DNA of 64,000 bases from Ptiloglossa arizonensis (GCF_051014685.1 NC_135048.1:27670543-27734542); one strand, 5' to 3'; counted from the stretch's first letter, positions 16,574 through 29,107 are shown. Numbers and translations are program-made. The notes: generated by a model not told the origin, from the letters alone.

Positions 16574-19500
16574 CAGCAAGAAGTTTTTACGCATGAAGTA
16601 AGAACCTGAGCAGCTCGAGGATAGGAATAGGATACCATGGGTAAATTGAAATCAATTTTATTTACAATAGGACAATAGGAGAAACAATAACAATCGATGT
16701 TGTAAAAAATAAATCTTGTTAAAATTCTCACCGGCAAAGTGGGCGTTGATTCACCGAGAAACGACGAACTAATGCTTTGTATTTGTTGCTTCTGTTCTTC
16801 GATTTGTCTGTTGAGCTCTTCCATTTTCCGTTGTAGATCGTTGGAATTTTTACTGGAAGAAATAATACCGTTATCGATCGCGGTCCCGTCGATACTCATC
16901 GACATTGACATCGATGGTATCGCAGCGGCCGTCGAGCTGGTCGAGGAAGAGGTTCGCATATCAAGATCGATCTGTTCCTCGTCCATCTGACCGGGGCTGT
17001 AGGGTTCGTCGCCGTCGTCGTCGAGCGGTGCTTTGCCTGGCGACGAGGTGAGATCGATCTTCGAGGACAATTCTGGAACGATTTTGCATATAGCCGCGGT
17101 GTCGAGTAACGTGCCCCTCGACATCCCTATATGTGCCCTGTTCAATGTGTCCAGGGTAGTTTGGGTCACCGGTAGTTGCTTCTCCTTCGCGGAGTCGGTC
17201 GTGGTTTTGAGATAGACATTGGTGACGGTGGTCGGTGCTGGGGACGAAGACGACGACGACGACGAAGACGACGAGGAAGAAGCAACGAGGGTCGGTGTCG
17301 TCGCGGAGGTGATCGTGGCGGTGATCATCGTCGTCGTGTTGGAGATGCTGGCCTTGTCTTTCGAAGCGGCCACCAACGGTGGTGTGTAGCTACGATCGGT
17401 GTCCTTCTTCGCCAGTTTCATCGGTATGGTCGAGGACGAGACACCGGCGAATCGTTTCCTCTTGTTGCGTACGATTATACCCAATAACAGATGAGGTCTG
17501 TGCTCCTCGAAACCGGGTCCGTTCAGAGGCAACAGAACCGGTGGTATTGTGCTTTGACTCGAGAAAGGCATTATGTAAAAGTCCTTGATATTCTTGGAAA
17601 CATTACCAACCACGCCGAGACGGCTCCTGCTGTTCAGATAGCTGTACAGTGTTATATACGGTATTTTTTCCTCGTCGTTGGCTGCGGTGAGACGAATCAC
17701 CAGGATCTCCTTCGATCCGGTTTTCTTCATCTTCGAGATGTAGTCCCAAACGGTCTCGTGACTTATTCTACCGACAACGTCGACGGTGTCGGGAAGATCG
17801 TCCATCAGGTCCTTGGCGTGGCCGCTGACTTCCTGCGCGGTGATGAAAAATTTCGCGACGTCCACCATGTTGACGAAACCTCGCCACACCGTTTGCCATC
17901 CACCTTTCGGGATGTCCCTCTCGACGGTGACCGGTTCTTGCTCCCTTTCTCGGTCGATTTCATCGTTGATGTCCGGTGTTTTGATCGTCACGGTGGAGGT
18001 TGGCTCCCTGTCGGAGACGTCCGAGTCGTTTCCATCGATGGTGTTCGTGGTGGCTTCGTCCTCGATGTGACGCCAGAGACGATCCTCTATCGACTTCTCC
18101 GACGATCCTCCCGCCGAGCCGGTCGGTTCCTCTTTTTTGTCCAAGTCGTCGTCCCTTTTGTCGATGTCCTTCAATTCGCTGTAAAGGAACAGCCCGCTAC
18201 GACTTCGAGAATTATTCTCGTTGCCTCTGTGCCGTTCACGTTCCCTGTCCTTTTGCTTGACCTTCTCTTTATTGCCACGCTCCCGTACTTTCGATTTTTC
18301 CCGTTCCCTGGTTCTCGATCGGTCTCGGTCTCTTTCCCTGTCGCGTTCCTTCCCCTTCTCACGGTCCCTTTCCCTTTCACGTTTGCCCTCCTTGTCCCGA
18401 GACTTTCGTTCTCTGCTCTTTTCTCTGGTCTTGCTGCGTTCCCTGTCGTCCCTGCCGTGCTTGTGTCTGGTTCTGCTGGTACTCCTCTCGCGCCTACCTT
18501 TCGAACGACCCTCCTTCTCCCTTCCCCTTTCCTTACCGCCTTTCTCTTTCTCCCGACCCCTGTCCTTCTCCTTGTCCTTCCTCCTCTTGTCGTCGAAGCT
18601 CTTCAACTTCTTCGTGTCCTCCGTCGCTCTCAAACTTCTGTTCTCGTCGTTCATTCTCTCCATCTCCTTCTCCATATCGTCCACCGTCGATGTTATACTG
18701 TCAGCGCTGTTCAACGCGGTCACGATATCCTGTACAGGTGTTTTAGGATCGACGTGATCGATGCCGCCGTCGTTCTCAATAATTTGCTCACCTTTGTGAG
18801 TTTTCACGACGATCGACTTGGCCTGCGCCATGAGATCCAACTCGTTTTTCTTTATCATTTCTAATTGATGTTTCGTTTCCTTTTCGCGCCATTCGGCCAG
18901 CTCTTGCGACGCCATTTCGTCGGGACTTAGTCTCACCACAGCGTCAGGTGTTAGCGATCTGTCGGCAATCTTTCGAAACAACGTTAAATTTTTCGTGTCC
19001 TTTATATTGAACACGAGACTTCTGTACTTGGCTTTGTATTTCGCTCCGGTGTCCTTGAAATATTTGTACAACTCCAACTCGATATTGAACGCTAGATCAG
19101 CGATCTCCTCGTCGGTCAGCTTCAAGTCATCGGTTTCTTTTATACGACTCGATAACAGCTCCGTTAAAGTTTTTCGTATGTTCAACCTTATGGGTTCGGT
19201 TTCGGGTTTCCTCGTGGGACTTGGCTTTATCGGTACTTTCGACTGTACAGCCGGTTGTTTTGGTTCTTGCTTCTTCACATTCAGTGCTGGCTTCGGCGAC
19301 GCTACAGCCTGTTGCTTCGACTGTACCTGATTAATAATTTTCGGTGCTGTCGCCTTCAGTATCAAAGGACTTTTGTCTACCTGAGTGAGCAACGTTTGTT
19401 TCATCTGTATCGTCTTCGCGTGCAGTGGTTGAGCTTGCTGCTGCTGTTGTCCCCCGCCAGAGATTATTGTAAATTTTTTGTTCCCCGCGGTCAAAATCAT

Positions 19501-22500
19501 TTGCTTCGAACCTGGCACTTTTGTGTATGTCACCTTTGGAACATTTTGTCCCTTTCCAGGTGACAGTATTGTAGTTTTCCCCTTAAAACACACCGTTTCA
19601 ATGATTTAACGCATTAACATTGTCTGGAAAGAATACTAAAACTGTACAATCGAAGAGGAAACTTGTATACTTACTGCTTTGCCAGGTACTTGCGTATGAA
19701 TAGTAGTAATCGTTTTTCCTACTTGCAATGTACCAAGATTATTCGCCCCAACCACCTCGAATGTGGGATTTTCTTTCAACCACATACGCAAAGTTGATCT
19801 TGTTGGAGCATCGGAACCTAAAATTTCTCTTTTACTTTGTGGTCCGTAGTTATAACAGTTATAATTTATTATGAGCATCATTAACTCACCGCTTAATATT
19901 TTTCCCGTTTTTCTCTCAAAGACTATCACTCTAGCCTCAGGCTTAGGCTTAGAGGCAGCGTCAAACGGCGACAACTTTGTTATTTTCGGACTTGGTGTTG
20001 GTACCGGTGATGGTTTATCTTTGGTCAGAGTTTCTTGAGCGTGTGCGAGTATACAGGCATCGGAACAATAAATGCTGGAGTTCCTGGCTTCTTTTTTACA
20101 AACGACGCATTGCATGCCGCTAGAATATTGAACACTACCATAATCGGAAGCAGAAGGAACCAAAGACGATGTTTCTCCGATAACTGATGTTTGATTAGGC
20201 GAGCTAAGATTTTTTAAAACAATAGAGTTGTCAGGCGTAGCGTCCGATTGAATGCGCTGTTTTCCAGAAGCAATCTGCATGCTTGCCTTAGTTTTCAGCT
20301 CTTCGTCCTTCTTCTTTGAACAATTTGGACAAACCCATTCTATTCCTTTTTCTTCCATTTGTTGACCTAGAGAAAATAAGTGAAAATTAACGTACATTTT
20401 ACATTGTCACCGGTACACGTCTGAAGGATGCATACAACTTGCCGAACTTACCCATGGCTTTGCTAACATGTACGCATTTTCCATGGAACCAATCTTCGCA
20501 AACATCGCAACAAATCATGAAACGATTATTGTGCGGTCGCTTGCATATACACCAAAGTCGGTCGGGATCATCTTCTGAATCCGAATTATCGTCCTCTTCC
20601 TCTTCCTCTTCTTCTTCCTCTTCTTCCTCAACTCCTTCGTGCTTACGTTCATCTTCCTCTTCTTCCTCCACCTCATCTCCCCTTTCTTCCATCATTTCCT
20701 CGTTTTCATTATCTTCATCTTGGACTACGTTCAAGCGAGTTTCGTTTTTCATAGATCTTTGTTGTGCTGCTTGTATACTATAAGTATTGATAAATATTAT
20801 CGAGTATAATTATTTTAATTGTCTTGTGCTGAAAATAATAATCGATTTTTCTTAATCAGCCTGGACGCTCACCTGAACTTTTCTATTCGTTTAACAGTAT
20901 TGAATGTTTTTTGAGCAGGTTCAACCTTTGCTTGTAACCGCTTGCTTCTAGTAGCCGGTGCCTCGATAGGAGGCAAAGTAATCACTCGTCCGCCACGAAT
21001 AATCTGAATAGGTTCCTTCTCCTCCTTCAAAGACTTCTTTACTGATTCCCTAGCTACGTTTGTAGTTGTTGTTGTTGCCATAACCGTTGTCGGGTTCGTC
21101 ATGGCTGCAGTCACGATTGTCGCCGTGACAGTATCCAAAGTTTTAGTGGCCTCTGGCTCGGATGTGAGCAGAGACGGAACAAGCGTATTATTTGCAGGCA
21201 ATGATTCGGACGCTACACTTCCTCCTTGTTCGACAAGCGCAGTCTACAGTATTAGAAAAAAATGAGAAAATATATTATAATTTTGTCTTCTAAATACAAT
21301 TTCAAGAAAACAATATTGAAACTCTTGAATAATATATTCGTAAGTTGTGCATTTTAAAATAAAAATAAAAATTTGTAATACATGTTCGGCCAAATCAACT
21401 CCGAGTTCCTCTTGTAACAACAATGCTTCGGCTAGTAGTTCCTCTTCGTGTTTACTAGCTTCCATTTCCAATGTAGCTAACAACTGGTCCTCGCCTTCGA
21501 TGCCACCTAAGAAAAATTCAGAATTAATTTACATAAATTGTCATTTGTAATCGAAAAATGAACAAAAATGTTACCTTTTTAAAAAAAGAAACTCACCTGA
21601 TTCTAAAGTAGGCTGTAATTCCTGCGGTACATTAGCTTTTACCGCAGGTTTAGATACCTCTTCGTTTACTTGTACCAAGGAATCACTATTTTCTCTCTTT
21701 TCCGTAGTGATGTGAGATTCTGAATGTGGAACTCTCTCGGAAGACGTAGACACAACAATACCTTTTGCAGTAATATTCGATGGTAAGTTAGAATTTTCGA
21801 TAAGTTTGGAGTGCGTACGTACATACGCATGAAAATGTTAAACAAACCTGAACGACTCGATGATGCTGATGACGCTGATGATGCCGACGACGACGAAGAC
21901 GATGAAGACGACGACGACGATGACGACGATAACGATTGCGCCACTGACGTAAAAGTACCTGCAGTGCCCGAGGATGCAATACCCGCAGGTGGTGTCGTGG
22001 AAATTAAAGATGTCACTACGTTGTCTTGAATTTTCGAATCACCGTTTGAACCGACCCGACGAATAATGTCTGGAGTCGAAAAAAGTGCAGGACCTAAACT
22101 GTCTACTATATATGCCGGTGATTTACGAGTCTCTTTCTTTGGGTGTTTTTTCGAACCTGAAAGAAAATCTTTAATCGGAAATATCTAACTGCGCAAGTGT
22201 TATAAACTACGTTCATATTAACTAACCATCCAAAATTTTGTTCTCCGTTGCTTTCCCAGGATCTATTTCAATTTTCGTAACAGTGTCCCACCCGTCGGAT
22301 TTTCTTTTCTCTTTTTTCACGTCGCAAGGTTTCATTTTCGATGTTGCAGCGGGCGATGGTACTTTTGCCGACTGTTGCTGCTGCTGCTGCTGCTGTTGTA
22401 ATTGTGATGTTTGATTCGGAATCACGGCTGGTTGTTGTGTCGGAGACACTTGCGGCATCGTACTCTTAATTTGAGTGATCGGTACATTTGATGTTATGGC

Positions 22501-24523
22501 TTTAGCAGTTATCGGGACTTGAACCAACTTGCCATCTTTGGTTGCAAAGAACTTGGTTCCAGCTTGGCTCAAAAATTTCCCCTTAGGAAGCATCACTTGC
22601 TTCTTTAGGCCCATGGTTTTAAGATCGTTCGGCTTCATAAGCACTTGCTTTTGCACGAATGTAACCTTCTGATTACTCTTTCCTTGTCCAGGTTTTGTAA
22701 GAATCATATCGCCTTTGATCATATTGGCATTAATCAAATTCGCTTTGACCTGATTTGTTGTTTGTAACGGTTTCTCAAATGCAACTGACGTATCCTCATT
22801 CATGATTGCGGATGAATCGACGCGTTGTGATTCTTCTTTTCTTCTTCCTACACCAGCCTTAAATTGTCTTTTACCTCTAACAAGACCAAATCCTCCTAAA
22901 TGAAGAGAAGGAACAAAACATATTTAATGGGTTGTTAAAATATGCGAATTTCTAAATTATAGTGTGTTCCATGTATTGTTGATAATAATCACACAATATC
23001 AAGTAATTACACCACTGTCTTACCTGCTTTATCATCTTTGTCTGGACTCTTCATAGCGTTTACAGCTGCAGCCATTTCCATATCTAATCGACGAACTTGT
23101 TCCATATCCATATGTTTGTTGGGTCCTCTTCTACGAGTAGCCGCCATACTACCTCCTCTGGTAGTGAGACCTTTTCTACCACCTCTAGCTCTTACACCGC
23201 CTCTTCTCGGGCCTCGTGGTCCAAAATCTGAATCATTGTCGGATGGTTCCGATTCAGATGATTCGGTGGATGACGATGACGGTTCTTCTTCATCCTCATC
23301 ATTAGATCTTCCTTGGTCTGATAAAAGAAAAGAACTAATATTGTACTGCTACTTCTTCTACAAACTATAAATGCTTCCATGTACATAAAATGGATTTGAT
23401 ACAACTAATAAAAAACACAGAATAATTACGTTTTCCAATTCCTTGGTGCAGTGCTCCCGACAAATTTCTCGATGCCGGGTGTCCAACAGATTTAGGTGTA
23501 GTCATTATATTCATGGATGATCTTGAATTATTAGACGCAGCTACAGAAGCAGGTGCGACATTTTTCCGTGGACGACCTACCGGTTTACTCTGGAATAAAT
23601 AACATATCGATTAAACATCAAATTTCCAGCAGTAAATCGTACGAGTAATTCATATAGTATACTCACAGTTTTTGTAATAACCTTCGCCTTTGTTGGAGCT
23701 ATACTTTCTGTCTCTACAGCAGGTGATACTGTATTGGATGCTGCATGAACTGGTGAAAGTTGACGCGTGTATTGCAAAGTATCACCAGTAGTGGGTGAAT
23801 CAGTAGTAGGTAAAGGATCCCTTGGTTTTGGATCAGATGGCGATGATCTGCTTGTATAGCAATGATCCAATTCAACGCTGTACCTTATAGAATTCTGTTG
23901 TTCCTCCACCGTTAACATATCTGCAAAATGTAATCGTAAAATGAATATATTATACTGTTACTAGTATAATGTTAGGGTAGTATTGTAAACAAATACTGTT
24001 TGAATAGTAAGAATAACAATATTGTTAATATTACTTTCAAGTTGACATAAGGATAACAACAGTACCAAGCATTGCTGTAACATTTTCTCCAAGAATTTGC
24101 TTTGCCTCTTCACTTTGTAAAGCTGTCTCTAATCTTTCTAGTTGCTCCGGATCCATTTCCATAAAAGGGTCAACGAAGCTGCTACTGTCTGTACCTGTAC
24201 CTCCAGAACTTACTGTAGTCGATGTAAAAGGTGGTGGGTCTACAGTCAGTGTAATATCTCCATTTTCAGCATCTGTTTCAGATTGCCCTAGTCTAACTAC
24301 GCTGACATTTGCATTGGATTGATTCACTAAAAATCAATGCAATTGACTAATACATTGGGTATTGACTAGTTTACTCGAGCAACAAGCAAAACTTACTGAT
24401 TAAACTCTGCAAGGTTTCTTGGTCGACAGATATGGTACCATCATCATTGACAACAATAATCAATGTATCGTCCTTCTTTTCAGATCCGCTTTCCTGCGGC
24501 TCGATAACATAGGAGCTAGACAT
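14828..24523 (-). CDS. pps: PHD-TFIIS central-SPOC protein (DIDO1/PHF3/pps family)
   Basis: Large nuclear chromatin/RNA polymerase II regulator. Family members read H3K4me3 through the PHD finger, bind Pol II through the TFIIS-like domain and bind the phosphorylated Pol II tail through SPOC. Fifteen coding exons, minus strand: 24397-24523, 24066-24326, 23667-23920, 23430-23589, 23024-23317, 22227-22895, 21848-22156, 21597-21761, 21382-21506, 20873-21243, 20452-20777, 19890-20366, 19675-19817, 16732-19581, 14828-15769. Total 7473 nt (2490 aa), phases consistent. Order: AT-hook-like KPVGRPRK (~216); RGG-like basic stretch; poly-Gln and poly-Ser; acidic poly-Glu; PHD 986-1036 (WCICKRPHNNRFMICCDVC, then WFHGKC and WVCPNC), nearly the DIDO1 PHD; CxxC-x10-CxxxC zinc-like motif 1107-1125 (YCSDAC, as in CFP1); TFIIS central domain ~1358-1468; Arg/Glu/Asp/Lys-rich 1558-1683; SPOC ~1784-1940 (GRISHETVWDYI, LYSYLNSRSRLGVV); C-terminal disordered tail. 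Exon 8's acceptor is the least certain boundary. Confidence 0.93.
15889..15962. repeat. TA/CATA-rich microsatellite in the same pps intron
   Basis: Imperfect ATAC/TATG repeats (for example CATACATATATG and GTATATAC) fill about 70 bases near the acceptor end of the last intron. No coding or regulatory role is visible. Confidence 0.6.
16511..16571. repeat. (AG)n microsatellite in a pps intron
   Basis: About 30 uninterrupted AG units within the intron between the last two pps coding exons (15770-16731). On the coding strand it reads (CT)n and happens to stay open in frame with the upstream exon, giving a false Ser/Leu-rich extension of the ORF. Confidence 0.9.
17230..17282 (-). repeat. Poly-serine codon repeat in pps exon 14
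   Basis: GAC/GAA triplets on the plus strand encode a run of about a dozen serines C-terminal to SPOC. It is in frame and probably length-variable between individuals. Confidence 0.7.
18233..18590 (-). repeat. Arg/Glu/Asp/Lys-rich coding stretch in pps
   Basis: Imperfect repetition of RE, RD, KE and RS dipeptides over roughly 120 residues, between the TFIIS-like and SPOC domains. Such mixed-charge stretches are typical of nuclear-speckle and splicing-associated proteins. The base composition also creates a 457-codon antisense frame, which is only a shadow. Confidence 0.8.
22373..22400 (-). repeat. Poly-glutamine codon repeat in pps exon 6
   Basis: GCT/GTT triplets on the plus strand encode about nine glutamines in a Gln/Pro/Thr-rich part of the pps-like protein. 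Confidence 0.8.
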
Positions 24524-25420
24524 TTTTCTTAACCTAGAGGAAAAGTTGTAGTGTATGTTTTTAATGCAGCCGTTGCATCAAGAGTAACAATCGTAGCGTA
24601 CCCGTGTCCCGAGTCGAACGTGTCCGGAAGAAAGAAAGGTTATGAGTGCCCTTGAAAGGGAAGACCGACGTTCGAACGAGCATCGAGTGTACCGGAATGG
24701 ATAGGCAAAAGTCTCGATTAATTAGGCACGCTCCTGGTTAGATGGAAATTAAATCTCGCTCCTATGTGGTACAAGCCGGATGGACATCGAGACAAGTCGG
24801 GCACTACGAGTCTTTAACATTCCTCCAAAAAACCACGAAAAATTATAAAAGAATGGAACGACAAAACGCAAAAACGTGTTACTTCGTGTCGTGTTGTGTC
24901 GTTCACGTTTGTCGCGTTATTACCTAGTATGTAGATGCACGATCGCGAGAACTTTGAAGATCACAAACGTTACGCTGTTTATTAAAATTGCGGCATTAAA
25001 TTGATATTAATCGATAGTAAAAAAGTTAAATACACAACACCTCTCGTGCCACACTTCGCGAGAAACATAACGTTCACGGTCAAGTAAACAGTACCGCCAA
25101 GAAGACGATAGTCGCCATTTTGTTTGAGTTAGCCAAGTAACGTTTCCCGAAAGTTTGCGCTCACCCGTCGTTGTTTTCGTCGTTACAAAGCTATTTGTGC
25201 GGAGGATTGTTTTTGTATAACTTCTTCCGCGGAATCTTCATGAAAACAACGGATCTCGCGGAAAAGTTGAACTTTCTTCAGCGATACATCGTGTTACGAA
25301 TGCACTTGTGCCTTTGTGCACACACTGAGACGCTGCGCGCTTCTCGTTGCGCAACAGCAAGAAGAGCAAGGCGGTAGCGCTGTAACGCGCTAACGCATCG
25401 CGTCGAGTCACAACCGGCAG
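24524..25420 (-). promoter_or_regulatory. pps 5' UTR intron and promoter region
   Basis: A good acceptor (TCCTCTAG) on the minus strand lies 10 bases before the ATG at 24523, so the 5' UTR is spliced. Candidate donors are at about 24921 (GTAATA) and 25163 (GTGAGC); I cannot choose between them. The motif ACAAAATGGCG lies on the gene strand at 25123-25113 inside a CpG-rich stretch typical of a housekeeping promoter. A short plus-strand ORF here is not supported. Confidence 0.5.
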
Positions 25421-26110
25421 TAAGCGGTTCCCACAAATCGCTCGTAATCGTATTCGGTTTTTAGTCCATTAACATTGAATCAACTCGACGTTTATTTATC
25501 TTTCGATATCCTTCGGCAAACATTTCTATTAATACCACCTATTTGACTTCACGTACATGGTATCTAAAATTTTTAAGTGTCATTTTTTAATTCTTTTCTC
25601 TGTTAACTCTATTATTCTGCTTTGTATTAAATATCATTTGCTTTGCACTTGATGAAACATTACAGAGATTCATTTACCAAGTTGATGTTACAAGAATGAC
25701 CGCAGATAACTTTTTGTCTGTATCATAAAAAATATTCATCGAACAATTGACAACTAAATTAGTGTATATTGTTCCACAAGTTTGATGGTCACGTGCAAAG
25801 TGTATAAAATGCATAATTTGTAGTATGTATTTATATACTGCAAGCGGAACAAGTATATAGTGGAATTAGAAACAAAATATATGAATGATGTATATATGTA
25901 TATATATATAGAGCAGTAAAGCGCATATTGCGAGCGTACTGTAGCATATTGTACTGTTGCGTATGTATTGTGTTATGTATATCGTTCTCACGAAAGCAAG
26001 CATGGACGTGGTACGTGCTCGAACTGAGGCAGAATGAATAAAAATGTTTTGAAATCGAGGACCCAAGTTTTAGAATCGAATATAAGGTGATTTATAAAAA
26101 TATTCAACAA
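25421..26110. other. Spacer and ABT1 5' region
   Basis: AT-rich spacer between the divergent pps and ABT1 starts. It includes a TA/GTATAT-rich patch at 25880-25912. The ABT1 promoter presumably lies in the last few hundred bases; no TATA box or other clear element stands out. Confidence 0.4.
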
Positions 26111-27066
26111 ATGGAAAACATTGAGGGCGTAGAAATTGCAAAAGATGAAAATTCAACGGAGACAAAGAAACGAAAGAGAGGAATTATATATTTATCTAAA
26201 ATACCCAAATATATGAATATTGCGAAAATTCGTGAATTATTTTCAGAGTATGGAAAAATTGGAAGAATATATTTACAATTATCAGAAAATGGTTAGTTAT
26301 CGAATGAAATAAGTCAAACGACATCAAAATCTATAGAAAACATAACCCCCATTCGATATTTGTGTACCTACTCACTATGTACTTTCCATAATATGCTTTT
26401 TTAAACTGTAACTGTAGCAAATGTGATATTTAATACTGTAAATAGTATTAGAAATTTATTTATCAGTATTTCCAATTATGATTACAACTGTTTATGAATC
26501 ATTGTACGCTGTATTTTTGTTATTCTCAGAATTAGAAAGAAGCGGGAAAGTAAAGAAACGAAAAAAGGTTGGCGCAAAATCTTTTACCGAAGGTTGGATT
26601 GAATTTGAAAGTAAGAAAATAGCAAAATTCGTTGCGTTGACATTGAACAATACACAAATTTCAACTAGGAAGAAGAGCAAATTCTACGATGTTATGTGGA
26701 ATATAAAATATCTCCCAAGGTAATAAATTGTAATTAACTTTTACAATTTAAAACACATACTTAAATAAATGCATTTTGCTTGTTAGGTTCAAATGGATTC
26801 ATTTAAGCGAACGTTTAGCATATGAACGGGCAGTACATAAACAAAGGCTTAGAGCTGAAATTGCACAAGCCAAACGGGAAGCAAATTTCTTCTCTCACAA
26901 TGTCGATAGGAGTAAGAAACTACGTAAGAAGCAGGAACAAAATGGAACAAGTACATTTGTACCGCCTACGATAAAACAAAGAGATACAGATGCAGAGATT
27001 AGAAGCAGAAAAGAGAATGATTCTGCAACAGACAGGACAGTTTTTTTGAAGTCTTTATTCGGATGA
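26111..27066 (+). CDS. ABT1: ABT1/Esf2 pre-rRNA processing RRM protein
   Basis: Nucleolar RNA-binding factor of the small-subunit processome, needed for early 18S rRNA cleavages (yeast Esf2; activator of basal transcription 1 in mammals). Exons 26111-26291, 26530-26719 and 26787-27066 join in phase to 651 nt, 216 aa. The ATG at 26111 is the first in frame; a GTG upstream would add a few residues without support. The RRM starts at about residue 25 with IYLSKIPKYM (RNP2-like) and continues with LFSEYGKIGRIYL. It carries the family insertion, rich in Lys/Arg (KVKKRKKVGAK), then EGWIEFESKKIAK (RNP1-like). The signature YDVMWNIKYLPRFKWIHLSE follows, then a basic helix RLRAEIAQAKREANFF. Slightly shorter than human ABT1 (272). 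Confidence 0.96.
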
Positions 27067-27191
27067 AATTCTTTGGTTAATTGGGAATGTACGCTAAATG
27101 GTACTTTCATAGGGAAGGAAAGATAAATTTTTTTCTAAAAATATAATTGTTGCAACGTTTGTAAACTTGCATTATTATTTTTCATCAGAAC

Positions 27192-27197
27192 AATAAA
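27192..27197 (+). terminator. ABT1 polyadenylation signal
   Basis: AATAAA about 125 bases after the ABT1 stop codon. Confidence 0.55.
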
Positions 27198-27265
27198 TAT
27201 ATTACGACTATTTCGATACGAACAGAATAAAACACATCGTCTTTACGGATGTGTTCCACGTTGTT

Positions 27266-27311
27266 TCAATATTTACGTCGTGCTGCGGTAGCTTTTCCAG
27301 CGTTCTGGGAT
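27266..27311 (-). other. Possible terminal coding exon, minus strand
   Basis: A good acceptor (GATTTTCAG) precedes a 46-nt stretch that reads SQNAGKATAARRKY then TGA. It looks like a basic C-terminus, but I found no upstream exon with a matching donor and do not recognise a family. No AATAAA follows closely. It may be chance. Confidence 0.18.
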
Positions 27312-28972
27312 CTGAAAATCAATTGGCAATGTTCGTTATAACTAATGAAAAAGTTGGAAGAGTTTGCACGAGTTAGAAGATAAAAGAATACAGAGAACTT
27401 AAAGGGTTTTTCCCACTTTTAGGACCCAAGTTTGATTAATTTTATGTATTTCTCCTAAATTCTATTACGTACAAAACTGTATCACTATTATTGTTTGTAA
27501 AGTCAAATGTTAAATAGGACTATCTTCTGTTCATAAAACAGAATGAAACGAATTTCAAATTATTTTCCTTTTCGTTTGTAACTGACAATTTTTGTCTAGA
27601 CTTTGAGTGTCGTGTCTCCCAATTGTAGGAAATGCACAATCTACTGCAGAGGTTCCGTTTCCTACTTCTGGAAGACGATTTTATTTACTTGAATAGGAAC
27701 AATTTTCACAGCTACTTGTAAACATATCAAATATAAATAATGAAGTCTTAAATTGTAGATAAATAAATACATATTTTTTACCAATTCAACGAAATATATT
27801 TATAAATACAAATCATATTTTAAACAATACGCAATAATATGTTAAACAAACTTATTATACGATTCTACAATACTTGGAAAACATTCCAAACAGAATTGTG
27901 GTGTTGGTAGGTATGCAGGGCAATATATCATTACTTTTTTACTCTTTTTTTTGGCTTCTAGTTCTACTTAAAGAATCCTAAGATTGTCGTAACAAGAAAC
28001 GCAAGGTCGTCCGATAGTTTTCCCCTCTGCAATCGTTTTTTTTTTTTTTTATAATGTTGTACGTCAATTTACTTTCATGAGATTCAACGCGAGATTCTGA
28101 CTTGTTTACAGGAGGAATATTTGACAAGAATTGTATCAAGTGGTGCGCTAGCAATTCTTCGAAAGTTGTAATTTTAATATTTTATTTTGTTACAGTTTTA
28201 GAAACTACGAAGACGTTAGTATCGCTTTACATCTTTCCTAAACGGTGTAGCGTAAGAAATAAATTAATCAAAATGATCAATGCCACGTTTTCCTTTATTA
28301 AAATCTAAAACAGCCAGAGACTCTAATTTCTGCGATCCAAGACGGCTAGGTAAATGTGATATTTATATTTTTACTTTAATAGGTAATTAAGCAAATTTTG
28401 TAAATTTAAACTCCGCACTCGTTATCGATAAACAAAGAAAAATATTGTTCCGACACGATTGCGGTCAGCTAGTTCTTCGATAATTCATTGCTTCGTGCGA
28501 ATGAACATCTGTTTACCTTCGAATGGTTTCTATTAGTTGCTAAGTTACCATTTTTGTTTCCTCTTGCAACAAAAGTGGAGTTCTTGTCCGTTTTTTCGAT
28601 CATTTTCCAAATTCCAACACGTGGATCGAAACTCGAATAACATCTGACATAATTCTTCGATTAAAGCGTAATGCTTTATTGGAACGAACGAAAGCTGTAC
28701 AATAATAAATAAATAACTATACAGAGTCTTTGTGCATTGCATAAAAAAATTCTATTCATCTCTCTTGAACCAGAGCCGAATGAAAAATTAATTTCGAACG
28801 AACAACAATATGGCGATTGCACTCGATCGTTTCGGGGATGATTTATTTATTTCGCGAATAAATCGATCGATAATAAAATTTTTGATTTTAAGTAACCTCC
28901 AGGTCACGAAGATTTGATTTCAGCAAGTGAAATATTTATTAATAAAAATTTATCCTGCTTGCGACATCAACG
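27312..28972. other. Intergenic, AT-rich, no gene recognised
   Basis: AT-rich with poly-T runs (for example near 28040-28051). One minus-strand stretch near 27600-27685 begins at an acceptor-like CTTCCAG and stays open for about 30 codons (starting EVGNGTSAVDCAF), but has no family match and no good donor. Nothing else stands out. Confidence 0.4.
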
Positions 28973-29107
28973 TATTGGGTTGTTCGAAAAGTCATTTGTT
29001 TTTTTTTGGTGAAAATGAAACACGATTTTTTTAGAGTTTATAAACATTTTATTAAATTATATATTGTCCATTTTGGAAAACGAATTGACTTTCCGAACAA
29101 TCCAATA
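28973..29107. mobile_element. Mariner-type MITE (131 bp)
   Basis: Terminal inverted repeats begin TTGGGTTGTTCGAAAAGTCATTT at the left and end in the complementary AAATGACTTTCC-like sequence (here GACTTTCCGAACAATCCAA). A TA dinucleotide sits on each side (28973-28974, 29106-29107), the target-site duplication used by Tc1/mariner transposases. It is nearly a complete foldback with no transposase, hence a non-autonomous remnant. Confidence 0.75.

Noticed and set aside
17491..18864. 457-codon plus-strand ORF
   Set aside because: It is exactly antisense to the TFIIS/charged/SPOC coding exon of pps. The low-complexity Arg/Glu codons remove stops from the other strand. It has no recognisable domain.
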